From contig CM056574.1 of assembly GCA_029721435.1 (NCBI GenBank), positions 31,109,001 to 31,173,000 on the forward strand: 64,000 nt of DNA. The letters are read 5' to 3'. How positions within the stretch are numbered: position 1 is the first letter of the stretch; every line of letters begins with the position of its first letter. Positions 35,780-47,523 of this stretch are shown piece by piece. The notes below the pieces were generated by a model that had not been told where the DNA came from, searched no databases, and worked only from the letters and a program-made list of their open reading frames with translations. The DNA comes from Gymnothorax reevesii (lineage: Eukaryota; Chordata; Actinopteri; Anguilliformes; Muraenidae). The position numbers and the translations under genes were made by a program.

Positions 35780-36754
35780 TTTTTCTCGGTCTGTGTGCGT
35801 TAAGGGCAAGAGAGAGACATAGAAATACGATGCATATGTGAATAGGAGACAGTGCATGAGTGTTTGTGAAGTGCGAATGCATATCTGTGCATGTGAAAGT
35901 GCATGTGCACGTGTGAATGGGAGAGTGCATGAGCGCGGGGGCCAGAGCAGTGTGTTTATCTAGTGCTTGCAGGGGAACAGATGGAGGCAGGGAGGTGAGT
36001 TGGATGGCGGGCTCTCTCTGGGACGCGGTGAGCGGGCGAGTCTGGGCCCCGGCCAATGGGAGGGTAAGAGGGGTGAGGGGGACAGGGACGCCCCTCTCTG
36101 CCTCCACGTCCACCACACCTGCTGCCTCAGCACTCTGCACTTCCTGTCCTCTGCAGGACCGCGGGATGCACAGTAATGACCGTCTGCTCTGCCGAGGCCC
36201 GAGTCCCGCCAAAGATTGGGGGTGTGCATGGATGCTCATGTGTGTGTGAGAGAGAGTGTGTGTGCATGAGAATGACCATGTGTCCATGTTTGCGTTTCTG
36301 AGAAAGAGGGAGAGCAAGAGTTTCTGGTTGGGGTTAGATATTGTGGGATTAAAGGGAAAAAGAGTTATGACAATAAGGGGAAACAACAGAAGCGAAGAAG
36401 AGAATTCAGAGATGGAGATGGGGAGGGGGGTAGGGGGGGCGGGCTGGGGCCGGCAGTAAGCTCTAATGAAATATTCCATATTGGCTTGCTTGATACTATG
36501 CTATTTTTTGTGCAGTTTCTTGTTCTCCTCACAAAAACTACAATCCCCATGATGCATGTCATTCTCTCAGGCCAAGGCGCACCAATCTCACAATGCACCA
36601 CAAACTTTTCAGTAAAACATTCAAATCCCTAATCAATATTAGTACCAGGGGTGTTTATGATGTCTTTGATCTTTAAACCAGCAACTTACAAAAAGCAACG
36701 GTTTTCTCTCTGATCTTATTTTCTACATAAAATATATTGTGTATTAATTTCCCT
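35780..36754. other. GC-rich stretch with splice-like signals
   Basis: Positions 35970-36190 are GC-rich and include a GCCAATGG word. On the plus strand, CTAGTGCTTGCAG is followed by 22 nt (35973-35994) and GTGAGT; CTTCCTGTCCTCTGCAG (36140-36156) is a strong acceptor-like sequence. A 237-codon minus-strand frame here has low-complexity His/Thr/Ser tracts and is probably chance. No gene is confirmed. Confidence 0.35.
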
Positions 36755-37054
36755 CATCGGCCTGGGGCCCGTTGATGTGGAGTTTGTATGTTCTCCGCAT
36801 ACATATTTATTCATTTATTTATTTTAATTTTTTTTGGAACTCTGGTTTCTTCCCACAGTCTAAAGACAAACATGTCCATTGAAGACACTAAATTGTCCAC
36901 AGGCAGACGTGTGTGTGAATGGTGTGTGCACCCTGCAATGGATTGTCCAGCGGTCCACAGTGTGTCCCTGCCATTTGCCCGTGGTCAGCTGGGATAGGCT
37001 CCAGCTCTCCTGTGACCCCAGCTGGGTAAAAAGCAGTTTTAATGATGGATGGAT
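36755..37054 (+). repeat. Dispersed fish repeat (GTGGAGTTTG..GATGGATGGA type)
   Basis: Recognisable words in the usual order: GTGGAGTTTGTATGTTCTCC (36777), CTTCCCACAGTC(T/C)AAAGACA, CTAAATTGTCCA, CAGCTGGGATAGGCTCCAGC (36987-37006) and a GATGGATGG end. This is one of the commonest interspersed repeats of teleosts. There is no coding content. Confidence 0.8.
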
Positions 37055-38167
37055 TCATTATACACATTCATATATAAACGGCTGCATGTTCTGTTTCTAA
37101 TTGAGGGTGGGAAGACTGTTTTTGCGGCACAAATTCTCTCTGCTTGTACATCCGCTAAATTTTTGGTTTGAATTTGAACTCAGATGAAAAAAAAGAGAAG
37201 CATGGAGACAGACGAGAGAGAGAGAGAGAGAGAAATACAGACGGCAGCACTGACATTTAAAAGCACTTTATTCAACCGTCATTTATTTTGTGAACCACTC
37301 ATTGTGGAAAAAATGACTGGCATTCTTTTCAAGGGCCTAACACCACCAGAGTATAAAATATAATCTGTAGCAGCACAGAGAAACTTGCAGAAAAAAAATG
37401 AAATGAATAGTTAATATACTGTAAAAAAGCTTTGTTAGATTTTCAACATCAAACATAAGCCTACTTTTATTATCTATCATAAATCATTATTGCCAAATAA
37501 CCTCCTGTAATCTGATGATAATTTTCCAGTTTGTAATCAATGTTGCTCCTTCAGAGTTTAAAAAAAAAAAAAAGAATCATCACCTTTTAATGCTTGATTA
37601 CTCCCAATCTGTTCCCATTTACTGTTCGCCTGGTAATCAATCAGTTGATTCCCTCAATAAGAATGAGATATCCAGGGAATATACAGAACAATGGCTGGAA
37701 TATTTATTTTCAGAAAGCATTATTACTGTAATCATGCGTCACCGCAGGCCTTGTGTTCCTTCAATGGTGCGTTCCTGCCCTCACTATACAGTATGATATG
37801 AAAATTATTACGACCTTTGAATGGAAATGTTATTTTTTGGGACCCATAAAATTCGCTTTTTTATTCTTTTTTCACTTGCAGTTCTTTTAGCTGCAACAAA
37901 AGGGACCTGCAGTCAAATCTGTATCCTAGGGCAACGAGTCGGGCATATGATAGATCAGCAACATCAGCAATGGTCACACTGCTTCCGCTGCATCTGTAGA
38001 GATTTGCTTGTGAGCACTCTGTCTGCCGGGCATGTATTTCAACTGATTCCTTTCATACTTGGTGTGGGCCTTGCGTGCGGTAAGGTCACAAAGCCTATCG
38101 ATTTTGGGAACGATTGCTTTAGGGGGTCTGGGGTCACAAGTCGACCAGCAGGTGATCGACTGTCTAG

Positions 38168-38213
38168 TTATTATTATTATTATTATTATTAATATTATTA
38201 TTATCATTATTAT
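38168..38213. repeat. (ATT)n microsatellite, imperfect
   Basis: ATT units with AAT and CATT interruptions. Confidence 0.9.
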
Positions 38214-38660
38214 CCATAGGTCTTAATTGCGTGGTGTTATGAACCTCCATGTTCCATGTGTCCTTTGGCAATACCGGCTCTGTAAAGCTCCTCAGAATTG
38301 AATTAAATTGGATTGAAGCACAGAGCTAGACAATTGGGTCAGCGAGGGGTCCTGTGGCTGTCCAATGTGGAGCTGGCAGATAGTGTTTTCCCAGCCCGGG
38401 CTCTGGGAATACCAGTGTTTGTTCATTTTTGCTCCAGCTGAGCCCTCGGCCTCTCAGTATATTACATTCGATTTGTCTGTTAATTACTGATCTGGATTTA
38501 ACATCACTTAACAATTATCTGTTGACGAGCTCCCTGCGTGTCTTATAAAACCCGACTCCAAGCAATTTTTCCATCGGGTGGTTGGAGGGAGAGCGGAATA
38601 TATTCTCTCTTAATAACCCCGGACCCAACTCCTCTCTCTCCTTCCCCCTCCACCTCGCAG

Positions 38661-38720
38661 TGTGTGATGATTGAAGATCGAGAGAATCGTCTCAGCAGGG
38701 ACGTACGGTCTCCTCGCTGA
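38661..38720 (+). other. Possible 3' exon start (unconfirmed)
   Basis: A long polypyrimidine tract (CTCTCTCTCCTTCCCCCTCC) ends in ACCTCGCAG at 38660. The following 19 codons (CVMIEDRENRLSRDVRSPR) end at TGA 38718-38720, and AATAAA occurs at 38753-38758. This layout suits a terminal exon, but the reading is short and unrecognised. Confidence 0.22.
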
Positions 38721-40477
38721 TGCTTCGGTGTGTTACTGTGAGCTCTGCAAAAAATAAATAAATAATCCCACATCATTTTGTTCTGTGTGTCCTGCACGTC
38801 CCTCTGTTTATCTGGCAGTCTGTCTGTGTCCTGCTAACTGAAAGGTAACCCGCCATTTTTGTTGTCTGTCTTTCTATCTTCCTAATAGTTTAAATGCCAT
38901 TTCCAGCTCTTCTAGTTAGGGACATTACTACAGATTAATGACTAAGGCAGGGCATTGCCACCCAAATGCATACTATTTGAGTGTTTGTGTGGTTGGCTAA
39001 TTGCACAGAGCTGCAGCTCCACCAGTTTGGTGCCTAGCTTACTTTACTAGCTTTAACCTGCCACGGACCAGCAATGACTGACAAGTAACGAATAGTTTAA
39101 AATACAGAATCAACTATTTTGGTATACCAGCTGGTCTAAAATGAATTTTTCATCAGGGCTGTACTTCTTCAGTCTTCTTGTCAGCATCTACCTTGAGTTT
39201 GTCTTAGTCAGACTATGTCGTGCGGCTTCCTTGGAGAGTGATTTGATTTCAGCGGCTTTGTGGTGCTGTTCCCGCCTGCGCAGTTAATTCCTCTTTGACG
39301 GTGCATTATTTACAAGGGAACCTACTGAGACAGTTTCACCAGCTCTCCCGCTGCGTTTTACATCAGATTAAACTGTATTTCAGCGCAGAGCGACGTGCTC
39401 GCTGGGTAAAACGCACTGCGGTGCATTCACAGCAGGTAGGCTGAGATACTTTCTCAGTGTTGGGCTCGCAGCATACAGTGATGAGCCAAAAGTGGTGACT
39501 TCATTGTGACCTAACCACAGTGTAATGGAAGCTTTGACGTGTTTAAAGCGTTAAGTCTGCTGGGATGCATTTACCATGCTGAACCTAATAATTTGCTCCA
39601 GGAGTAATGCTCACTGTGACGCACGTAGAGCTTTAACCCTCTCAGGAATACGATCACACATAATAATAACTGTGGTTGAGAAAAATTTTTTACAAATGTA
39701 GAAAAAATGTTCCAAGAAAATCAACTGTTAAAACAGATAGTTCCAGAACAGTGGAGAAATTTTGAGGAAAGAGACCCCCTACCTTTTACAGTGATAAGCA
39801 AATCAGTAAGTGCACACATCTTGAGAACAGCTTTCAGCAATATGCACCCAGTTGTGTGTTAACAGTGCTTAATAGAAATGATAGCATAGGTGCAGTGTGC
39901 ATTGTGTGGGAAAAGGCCAGGCACAAACAATAAATTACAATATGAGAATATGAGATATTGCAAAAATACATGTATTTATGGGATACGCAGCATGTAAATT
40001 AGGGTGCCGCTGAATGTAATGGCCAAAATTTTTTTCATCGTTTTTCAGGTCCCATCCCCTCTTTTTGTTCCTTTTATGAAGCACAATAACTACTCCAAGT
40101 TTCATACAAATATATACATATTTTCTGGTAAGCCAATGGGCTGAAATATTTTCATAGAGTAACTATTCAGTAGTTGTTGCGTGCAGGTATTAATAGTTTA
40201 AAACTGTGTTATTTATTGAAATAAAACCTTATTTAATTTAACTGTTCCATCATCCGAGTTTCTGATCAATGTAATTGATCGTGGCGCACCGCCACTGCTA
40301 AATAAAAGCCGCCACGCCTGTGAAAAATGACTTTGCATAACCTTCAAAAATCCTGAGGACAAGCAGGTGTCGCCAGTTCTCCTTGTTAAGTTAAAATGAG
40401 TGCTAATAATTTTTCACCCGTAGTCAATCATTTTGGTTGAGGAACACGTTTTCCAATGAATAAAAATTAGCCAACGG

Positions 40478-41066
40478 AAAGTGAGAAGTCTGAAAGTTGT
40501 CAATGATGCAGCTGAGCAAAGGGTGGCCTTGATTCAATCATTCCGTGTCCTGACCAATCAAGAAGAACAAAAACCATTCTTGGTCACACTTTAGATGAAG
40601 TGTTACTCATAAAGGCTTTATACAGCATGTATAATGCCTTCATAAATGAGACATGATGTCTTCATAAATCATACATAAGCAAATGGCATGCTTTGTAAAG
40701 GGTGAAATAACATCTCCTTATTCAGCATGTGATGCCAGATGTGACAGTGACAATGTCACCCTTTATCACAATTAGCCACTAGCTAAGTGACATTGTCAGT
40801 TATAACACATCTGGCATCACATGCTGAAGAAGGATGTGCTATTTCACCCTTTACAAAGCATGACGTTTGCTTATGTATGATTTATGAAGACATTATGTCT
40901 CATTTATGAAGGCATTATACATGCTTTATAAAGCCTTGATGAGCAACAATTCAAATAAAGTGAGACCCAGTTCTTGTTGCAAGTCGTAGAGAAACACCGC
41001 CGTGACTTTCCAAACAGTAACAAATCAACCTTGACTGAACTCACCGCAGCGGCTATTGACAACTAA
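40478..41066 (+). pseudogene. C-terminal end of a transposon protein, split by a MITE
   Basis: From 40478 one frame reads SLKVVNDAAEQRVALIQSF, then LTNQEEQKPF up to 40579. After the nested MITE the same reading continues at 40971 with FLLQVVEKHRRDFP, then NKSTLTEL, to TAA at 41064-41066. The VVNDxAExxVAL..EEQ..FLLQVVExHR pattern is one I recall from the C-terminus of proteins encoded by widespread animal transposons, with no assigned biochemical role that I know. Removing the MITE and one copy of its 6-bp duplication would leave a continuous frame, so the fragment was in frame when the MITE landed. The N-terminal and catalytic parts are absent. Confidence 0.65.
40583..40970. mobile_element. 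Palindromic MITE nested in the hAT-like element
   Basis: The two halves are nearly perfect complements over about 180 bp: GCATGTATAATGCCTTCATA on the left against TATGAAGGCATTATACATGC on the right; GCATGTGATGCCAGATGTG against CACATCTGGCATCACATGC. Ends GTCACACTTTA and TAAAGTGAGAC. A perfect 6-bp duplication TTCTTG flanks it (40577-40582 and 40971-40976). 388 bp, no coding content. Confidence 0.85.
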
Positions 41067-41410
41067 TTTACGGACAACTAGTTTACATTGTGACTTTTTC
41101 AGTCACTGTTTGTGTTCATCTGCATATGTTCCAAAATCATTTGTTGACTTTTGAAGTAACTGAAAGTCTTTGATTTTGTTGATGTCTGCAATATTCAGAT
41201 TTTTATGTTAAATTTAACATTATATGATTCTATTAGAATTTCTGAGCATTACACATTATTGTATAACTTTGGAACAGTTGAGCTACCAGTAAATTTATTT
41301 TAATACATCCAAACTTTGTGATGTTTTTTCTTTTCACATTATGAATACATTTAGGGGGTGGGTCAATAAAAATTAGAAACTTGATTTTTGATTGGCACCC
41401 TAACGTAAAT

Positions 41411-43104
41411 ACCTCACTATTGTACATTAATACAAAAGACTCAGGGGTCCTGTGAACTGTTGTTCCATGTAAATAGGAAATAATATTTCGTTTTCTAAAA
41501 ATCTCCCTGTAACTTTTAAAAACCCGAGAAGCACGCTAAATAAACAAATGAAAACAATTCAGCACATATGCTGTAGTGTCAATAAGGCAGTGGATCAAAG
41601 AATTCAGTTCAATGAGTCACTGTGTAAGTCCATCCATGGCTATCAGTTCAGCACAGATGGTGTTGCCTTCGTTTATTATTCAAGTGCAATGCAATAGTTT
41701 TTTCTCATTCATTAAAACTTCTTGTTATCCGACGTGGGGGACTGAATGCCATTGTCCTGCCGCTCTGTTTAACTGCGATAATTCACATGTTTCTCTTTTT
41801 CTTTCATCCGGCTCATGGGCTTGGCTCGCCACTCCAGGGCCAACTGCACTTCTCTCCAACGGAAACCAGCTGGGCTGAAGACTCTCACGATCGGCAGATG
41901 ACATCAACAAAGAAGAAGATGAAGAAGGAAAAGAGGAAGACCTGACCTTGTATCCACAAAGTCAAGAAAATTATTACTATTTAGATCAATCGTATTCTAT
42001 CCCATTTCAAATCACTACAGCATTGTAATATTTTTTTCTGCATTTAACAAATGATACATTTAACTGTAACCTCAATCATTTCAACTAAATGAAATCTGTT
42101 TTATGAAAATAAAATTTGTTCTCAACAAAACAATTGTCACTCCTTTAAATGTTACATTTTTTTTCCTCATTCAGAATCAATAATGCAATCTCTATGGCAA
42201 TTATTCACGCCTATTGCATAGAATAACTTCTGCTCACTTTAGCTTGGAACTAACTAATAGAGGTAATTTTAATCACAGAATAGCTAATAAAACATCCTAA
42301 CATTAGCTTGCATACATTAACTTCTGTACACACGCATTACACCTTTACCGAACGACTGTATCACGTCTGGTGCTTTCAACACGACACCATATCAACTAAT
42401 TAGCAAACTGACAGAGGTCTAGTTTGAACAGAACAAAAGCCGTAGATAACGTTAGCTCAAGTAAAAATGAGATACCTGCATTGGTAACATAAGGCGACCA
42501 ATATGAAACCGGTGAGACATCCGTAATCTAACGCCATGACAGTAGTCTGAAAAACTAGCTAGAAAACGAGAGAGGTAGCCAGCTTGATTATATTTATTAG
42601 GCATTTAGCTAGCTGGCTAGACATCTATACTGCTTACACTAAAAAGGAGAACAGCAAGTGACCTAAATCAAGGAAGCAATATTGCAAGCCTGTTCAAAGT
42701 GGAAGCACAAATTCGTTTGTCAATTATAATCTAACGACTGCTCTCGGTTGTCACTGTAGCTCGCTAACAGAATCTCGGGAATCAGAACAGAAAACACAGG
42801 TGTTCACAGGTTCAGACTGAATGAACTCTACGGCAATGATATGGCAATTACCAAGCTAGTCAGCCAAGACTCATAATCAGCGTCCAATGTAAACGGTTAA
42901 CATTGCGCCTGATGAAGCCTGTACAGCAAAACTCGTCGTTCTCTTGATTAAATCACCTCTGCAAATCAAGTGCGGTAGTACCTCTTTTTCTTTCATGCTA
43001 TATTAGTATCCCGGCCGCCACTACCAGCACCAGCGCAGTGCACGGATACCCTCTTTCTTCTTGGTTAACATTGAGTTACCGAGTAGCTAGCGTTTTCCAG
43101 CGTT
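41411..43104. other. Unique-looking DNA with a possible terminal exon
   Basis: No repeat confirmed. The possible exon at 41838-41945 is listed separately. 42540-43100 has many CTAGCTAG words and a GCGCCTGATGAAGCC string (42905) of the kind seen near some retroelements, without further support. Confidence 0.4.
41838..41945 (+). other. Possible terminal coding exon (unconfirmed)
   Basis: A pyrimidine-rich tract (GTTTCTCTTTTTCTTTCATC) and CGCCACTCCAG (to 41837) precede a 35-codon reading. It starts GQLHFSPTETSWAEDSHDRQ, ends in a strongly basic KKKMKKEKRKT and stops at TGA 41943-41945. AATAAA follows at 42108-42113, then T-rich DNA. The composition is protein-like, and a lysine-rich C-terminus suits a membrane or nuclear protein tail. 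I do not recognise the family. The same frame is also open upstream of the acceptor back to 41630, so the true exon border is uncertain. Confidence 0.3.
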
Positions 43105-43112
43105 TTCACATT

Positions 43113-44498
43113 CAGTGGCGGGCCGTGCATTTTACGCCCAGGCCTTCAGTAAGCCTCCCACAATTAACCTAAATTTAACTGCGGCAACAGCATGACGTCA
43201 TAACGTAACCTCCACCCCCCCGACAAATTCCCAGTGACAGCATTCACACATAAAGCACTTTGCCAAGAAACAAGAAAAAACTCACAGCAACCAGTCACAT
43301 CCATGTAGACTACCTAGAAAAGACTACTGGGACACTAGCCAAGCTGCTGCGCATAAACACACACATGCCTCAATGTGCAAGGGTACAGCCAGACATCATT
43401 CACATACGAGCAGTAATGATCTAAAACAAAATCCAAAACTTACCATAAATAAAATTAAAAATTTATTCCACACACAGCAACTGGTTATTATTTGAAAATG
43501 AACTCCATCCTCCTCTCTTTCTTGCAAAAATGATGAATGACGCAGCTGTCCAGCATATCCGTCCAATTGAGCTGCAATTAAAGGTCTTTCAGGATTGCCA
43601 CGGATGTCAGTGCTGACAGTTGAGCCTGCCCAGCTGCATTTCGCGAGTTAGTTTTGATGCATTTAAAGGGCTGAAAATGACCGCTCGACAGAGGGCAGTA
43701 GACACTAGCATGGCCGCCACTAGATATGCCAGTGCGTAAAGTTCATGCATGCTCTCATATAGATCGCGTCGTTACTCAGTTCACAGTGAATTTAAAAACC
43801 GCAGCTAGCTAACTGTTATTTCAAACGCAAATGTCTGTGACTCAGAGACTGTTTGAATACCGGTGAAGGATTCAGCTCAGTGCTAATGCTGAGTAAATTT
43901 TGGGTTTATAGCTCGCTAAAGCTCAAAACAACTGCAAAATTCACTATTGTTGTTGCAATAGTTACTTTCTTACGATTACTTTCTTTTGACACGCCCACTC
44001 ATGTAAGATCTATACAGACTGTTCCTGTTAGTTAACGTATCTAACCTGTTGTAAGCTCGTAACGTCTGCTCTGTCAAAGATTACACCCCACTTGGCATAC
44101 TTGCAATCTGATTGGTTAAAAATATGACAATCAGCTAAATCGTCCCACTCTTTTTAATGGGAGAGGGAATCAATCTACATTCTGAAGGCCTTGAGACCAG
44201 CTTGAGACTTGAGACCAGAGCCATGGAGAGAGAGCAGCTTTGACCCGGAGACCACACCACAGAGAAAAAAATCTGATTGGATCAGACAAAGCCGGCCCTT
44301 ATAAAAGCTGTCTGCACTGTGGAAGCTGCGCAACAAGGAGTTAAGCAATGAAATCACTTAAATATTATGATTGAGGATTTTGATTGACTCTCTACAATAC
44401 ATGTAGCTTTAATTAAGGTATTTATGAAGAAAACATAATTTTTCCAATTTATCTAGACCAGCAGAGAAGGCCTTGCTGGCTCTGACGGCACACCACTG
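43113..44498. mobile_element. Non-autonomous hAT element
   Basis: The ends CAGTGGCGGGCCGT (43113) and the complement of CAGTGGTGTGCCGT (to 44498), with AGGCCTTC shortly inside both, are flanked by a perfect 8-bp duplication TTCACATT (43105-43112 and 44499-44506). The CAGTGG start and 8-bp duplication fit hAT elements. The 1386-bp interior has no transposase-like frame. Confidence 0.85.
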
Positions 44499-44506
44499 TT
44501 CACATT

Positions 44507-46574
44507 ATTTCAACTTCGTTTAATAGTGTATTAGCTCCATGTTACTATCACAGCAAGCTACAATTAGCGCATTAGCATCTCAGTCAACTCACCACAACTT
44601 TTCCTTCGGCAAATGGCAGCAGAAGTGTAACCACCACAGGTCTTTTTGGGGTGGGTGAATCTGTTTGGGGAAAATATTTTCCTTTACACTCGATATCAGA
44701 CTTTTAAAAAGCTATGGCAAATTCCACTAGTAAGCAGGCGTATTTTACTCACGAGTCTACTTTGTTCTCTGCTTCAGCACGTCTGCCTCGGTTACTGCTC
44801 AGGCAGGGAAAGAGAACGTGCCGCGTCTCAACGCAATCTCGTCAGCAACGTCAGCAGGGGTGTTCTAACCCTTTACTAGATGTAGGTAATATCAATAAAC
44901 TTACTGTGAAATATTTTCAGGTCCTCGAACCACAGATTTGCCTTTCCACTGTTTCTTAAATGCTATTTCACCTATAATATCTGCTAGTAGTAGCAATATT
45001 AATTATTTCCAGGTTATTTTATTTTCCAGTAACTGCCTTCATTTTATTGCATTCACATTATCACATTATCTGTTATATTTTTTTTCTTAAGATTTAAGCG
45101 GTGACTCTATATTATCACTGTTCACCTGAAATATTATTTCTTATATTAGTCACCTATTTCGTCTTTATATGATTCTGGTAACCGAGGGTTACAAACTATA
45201 CCCTATTTCATCTAAACAAATTGCGGCATTTCATCCAACTAAATTATTTGCGTTGGATAAATTAAATGACTTTTCATCTACTTAACATCCGAAATACCAG
45301 ATTTTCCCAACATTTTTGCAATACATTCCTAATCATGTGTTTGAACCACCTTTGCCCGTCTCGACATCTGGAGAGGACTCCTTTGCGCAGTACACCTGCC
45401 TTAGCTGGCCATTTTTTTGGCTCTCAGTGCACAACATGCAGATAGGTGCCCTGCAGAACTAAACTTGCCAAATGATCAGTTGTGAACTGCAGGGATGAGA
45501 ATGAATCTCCCAGCAGCAGAAGATAGCTAAGAGCGATTGCTAAAATTCATTTTTACCCTGAACACTCCAACTGCTGTTAGCATTAGCTTAAGCTCACCAC
45601 TATGAAGCATTTTAACAGATTATGGTCCTGCTACATAAAAAGAACAAGAAATATAAAGAATCTTTTGCACCTGTGTTAACAAATGGGGGATAGTTCAGCC
45701 ATGGCCATGGCAAAGGTTTTCAATCTCGGATTGCTCCCGTTCATTAGTTTCTCCTTTTTTTTGCAACAAGCTTCGAACCTGGTTTTACAGACACCAAGGA
45801 ATCGCTTTAACTTGTTTAAAAAATTACAGTGTGGGCCCTTTAACTGATCTGAACAGGGTACAAGCACACTTTTAATGTTCTCTCATAGTGCAACTCATAC
45901 AGCTGGGCACATAAATGACATTTTGTGACAAAACCAGCTTAGCAGTAGGGACTGAATACTTGCACTGTAACTGCACATACTGTACCTTGTGATGAACATG
46001 AACACACCATTTCTTGGTAATGGGGGTGAATTATTCAGCTTCCTGAAAGAGCGTTTCAGGAGGTCAAGATCAAATGATGCGCATCATAGGATGTGGGTGG
46101 CGAAGGCAGCTATGTGGCAATGAACAACTTTCTTCTTTTGTGTGGATAAAAGGGAAGAGGAGAAAGGTTTCAGATATTCAATACACCCTGTGCTTTTTCT
46201 AAATGTGTGAAAAATCAGTCATTCATTTTATGTAAGATGAACTTCATCTTTCAAAGACATGTCTAGCTAAGCTTATATTGAAAGGAATGAAATCTCCCCT
46301 TCCTGTCAATATTTAACCTTTCTGTTATTGGAATTACCACAGGAACCATGGTTCCATACATCTCTGTTCTTGTAATATTGACTGAATATTGACTGGAGGA
46401 AAAAAATACACACCTCCATCAGCTCACTAAAAACTGACCGAAAGTTAAAAAAAAAAAAAAAAAAAGAGCCCAAAAGACAGTTTCAATCTTCCTGGCCAAA
46501 CTCTTCTTTGCTTCCTTGATGTTCTGAGTGGCCTTGTACGAGGGCGTGAAAGTGGCACAATTCCTTTGATGTAG
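44507..46574. other. Stretch without recognisable genes
   Basis: AT-rich, with a poly(A) run at 46446-46465. Nothing recognised. Confidence 0.45.
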
Positions 46575-46835
46575 TCTCTCGCATGCGCTCCATGCATTGT
46601 CCACTACCTACAACCTCTCCCAATATAATGATGCAACATGCTACATCGAGTCCTTAAGCAGGTGAAATGTCTCATATGCGCTTCGTGCTTCGTCCACTAC
46701 CTGCAACCTCTCCCGATATAATGATGCATTGAGGTATATCACGTGTCCTTAAGCAGGTGAAATCTTTCAAATGCGCTGCGTGCCTTTTCCGCTGCCAGCA
46801 TTCTCTCCCAGTATAATGATGCATTGTGGTGAGTG
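46575..46835. repeat. Three tandem units of about 94 bp
   Basis: CCACTACCTACAACCTCTCC (46601), CCACTACCTGCAACCTCTCC (46694) and CCGCTGCCAGCATTCTCTCC (46789) each lead into a TATAATGATGCA block and are separated by GTCCTTAAGCAGGTGAAAT. The spacing is 93 and 95 bp. Confidence 0.85.
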
Positions 46836-47377
46836 GGTTTTTGCAGTGTGTGGAAAGGAGAAAACAGGCTCGATTGAGAGTGAGACTGAAAAGAAATAGA
46901 TTGAGATCGAGAGACGTGATTAATGGCAACTGTAAAGCCATCTAGCAGACTGTCCTCCTGTTTTCAGTTCCCTGGTTGAGGGCGTGAAGCTTGTTTTATT
47001 TTCTTGGAGGTTTAAAAATGTTTTTCTATTCTGTAGTTAATAACAGCTTTCTGATGTTTGTTTTAGTTGCGGAGCTCAGTGTCATTCAAACCTCAAACAC
47101 TGAGGAAAATGTGAACATGTGTGACGTTAAATGTGCTAAACTGGGTGAAGAAGGCAAATAGAAGCTTTCAATACATCGTACTAATTAAGTATCGATGTAG
47201 TCACAGAGGCTCTGCCCAAAAAAAGATCCCTAATTTCTACATTTAGTGTTACTTTACATTTATCCTGATACAGTTTGTCAGTTTCCTGCTGTTTTCTCTG
47301 CCTAGCTAACAAAATACATTTATCTGCCTCGTTTTTCGCCATATGGGGTTTTGCATTGCTGTACTGCTCCTTTCTTG

Positions 47378-47402
47378 GTGTGTGTTTGTGTGTGTGTGCG
47401 CA

Positions 47403-47438
<36 letters not shown>

Positions 47439-47458
47439 CGCGCGTGTGTGTGTGTGTC
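47378..47458. repeat. (TG)n(CG)n(TG)n tract
   Basis: A TG run, then eight CG dinucleotides at 47429-47444, then TG again. This unbroken alternation of purine and pyrimidine is the pattern most prone to form Z-DNA. Confidence 0.95.
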
Positions 47459-47523
47459 AGGAGGCTGCTTAACTGACCTTGTGTCACCCTGTGCCCGGTC
47501 CTTTCTCCATCCATCCACCGCAG

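Larger units (their letters stand above)
37055..39991. other. Unique-looking DNA with small simple repeats
   Basis: A (GA)n run is at 37214-37234 and an (ATT)n tract at 38168-38213. A strong acceptor-like polypyrimidine tract precedes 38661 and is listed separately. Nothing else recognised. Confidence 0.4.
40000..41402 (+). mobile_element. hAT-like transposon with 8-bp duplication
   Basis: The terminal inverted repeat TAGGGTGCC (40000-40008) and its complement GGCACCCTA (41394-41402) are flanked by ATGTAAAT (39992-39999) and ACGTAAAT (41403-41410). This 7-of-8 match is an 8-bp target duplication, as made by hAT elements. The 1403-bp body includes a C-terminal transposon coding fragment at 40478-41066 and a nested palindromic MITE at 40583-40970. 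The front of the coding region is missing. hAT is inferred from duplication length and terminal form; other superfamilies with 8-bp duplications are possible. Confidence 0.7.

Noticed and set aside
35766..36479. 237-codon minus-strand open frame, the longest non-repeat frame in this part
   Set aside because: Composition is low-complexity (His/Thr/Ser, Pro, Leu runs from CA- and CT-rich DNA) and no domain or splice structure supports it.
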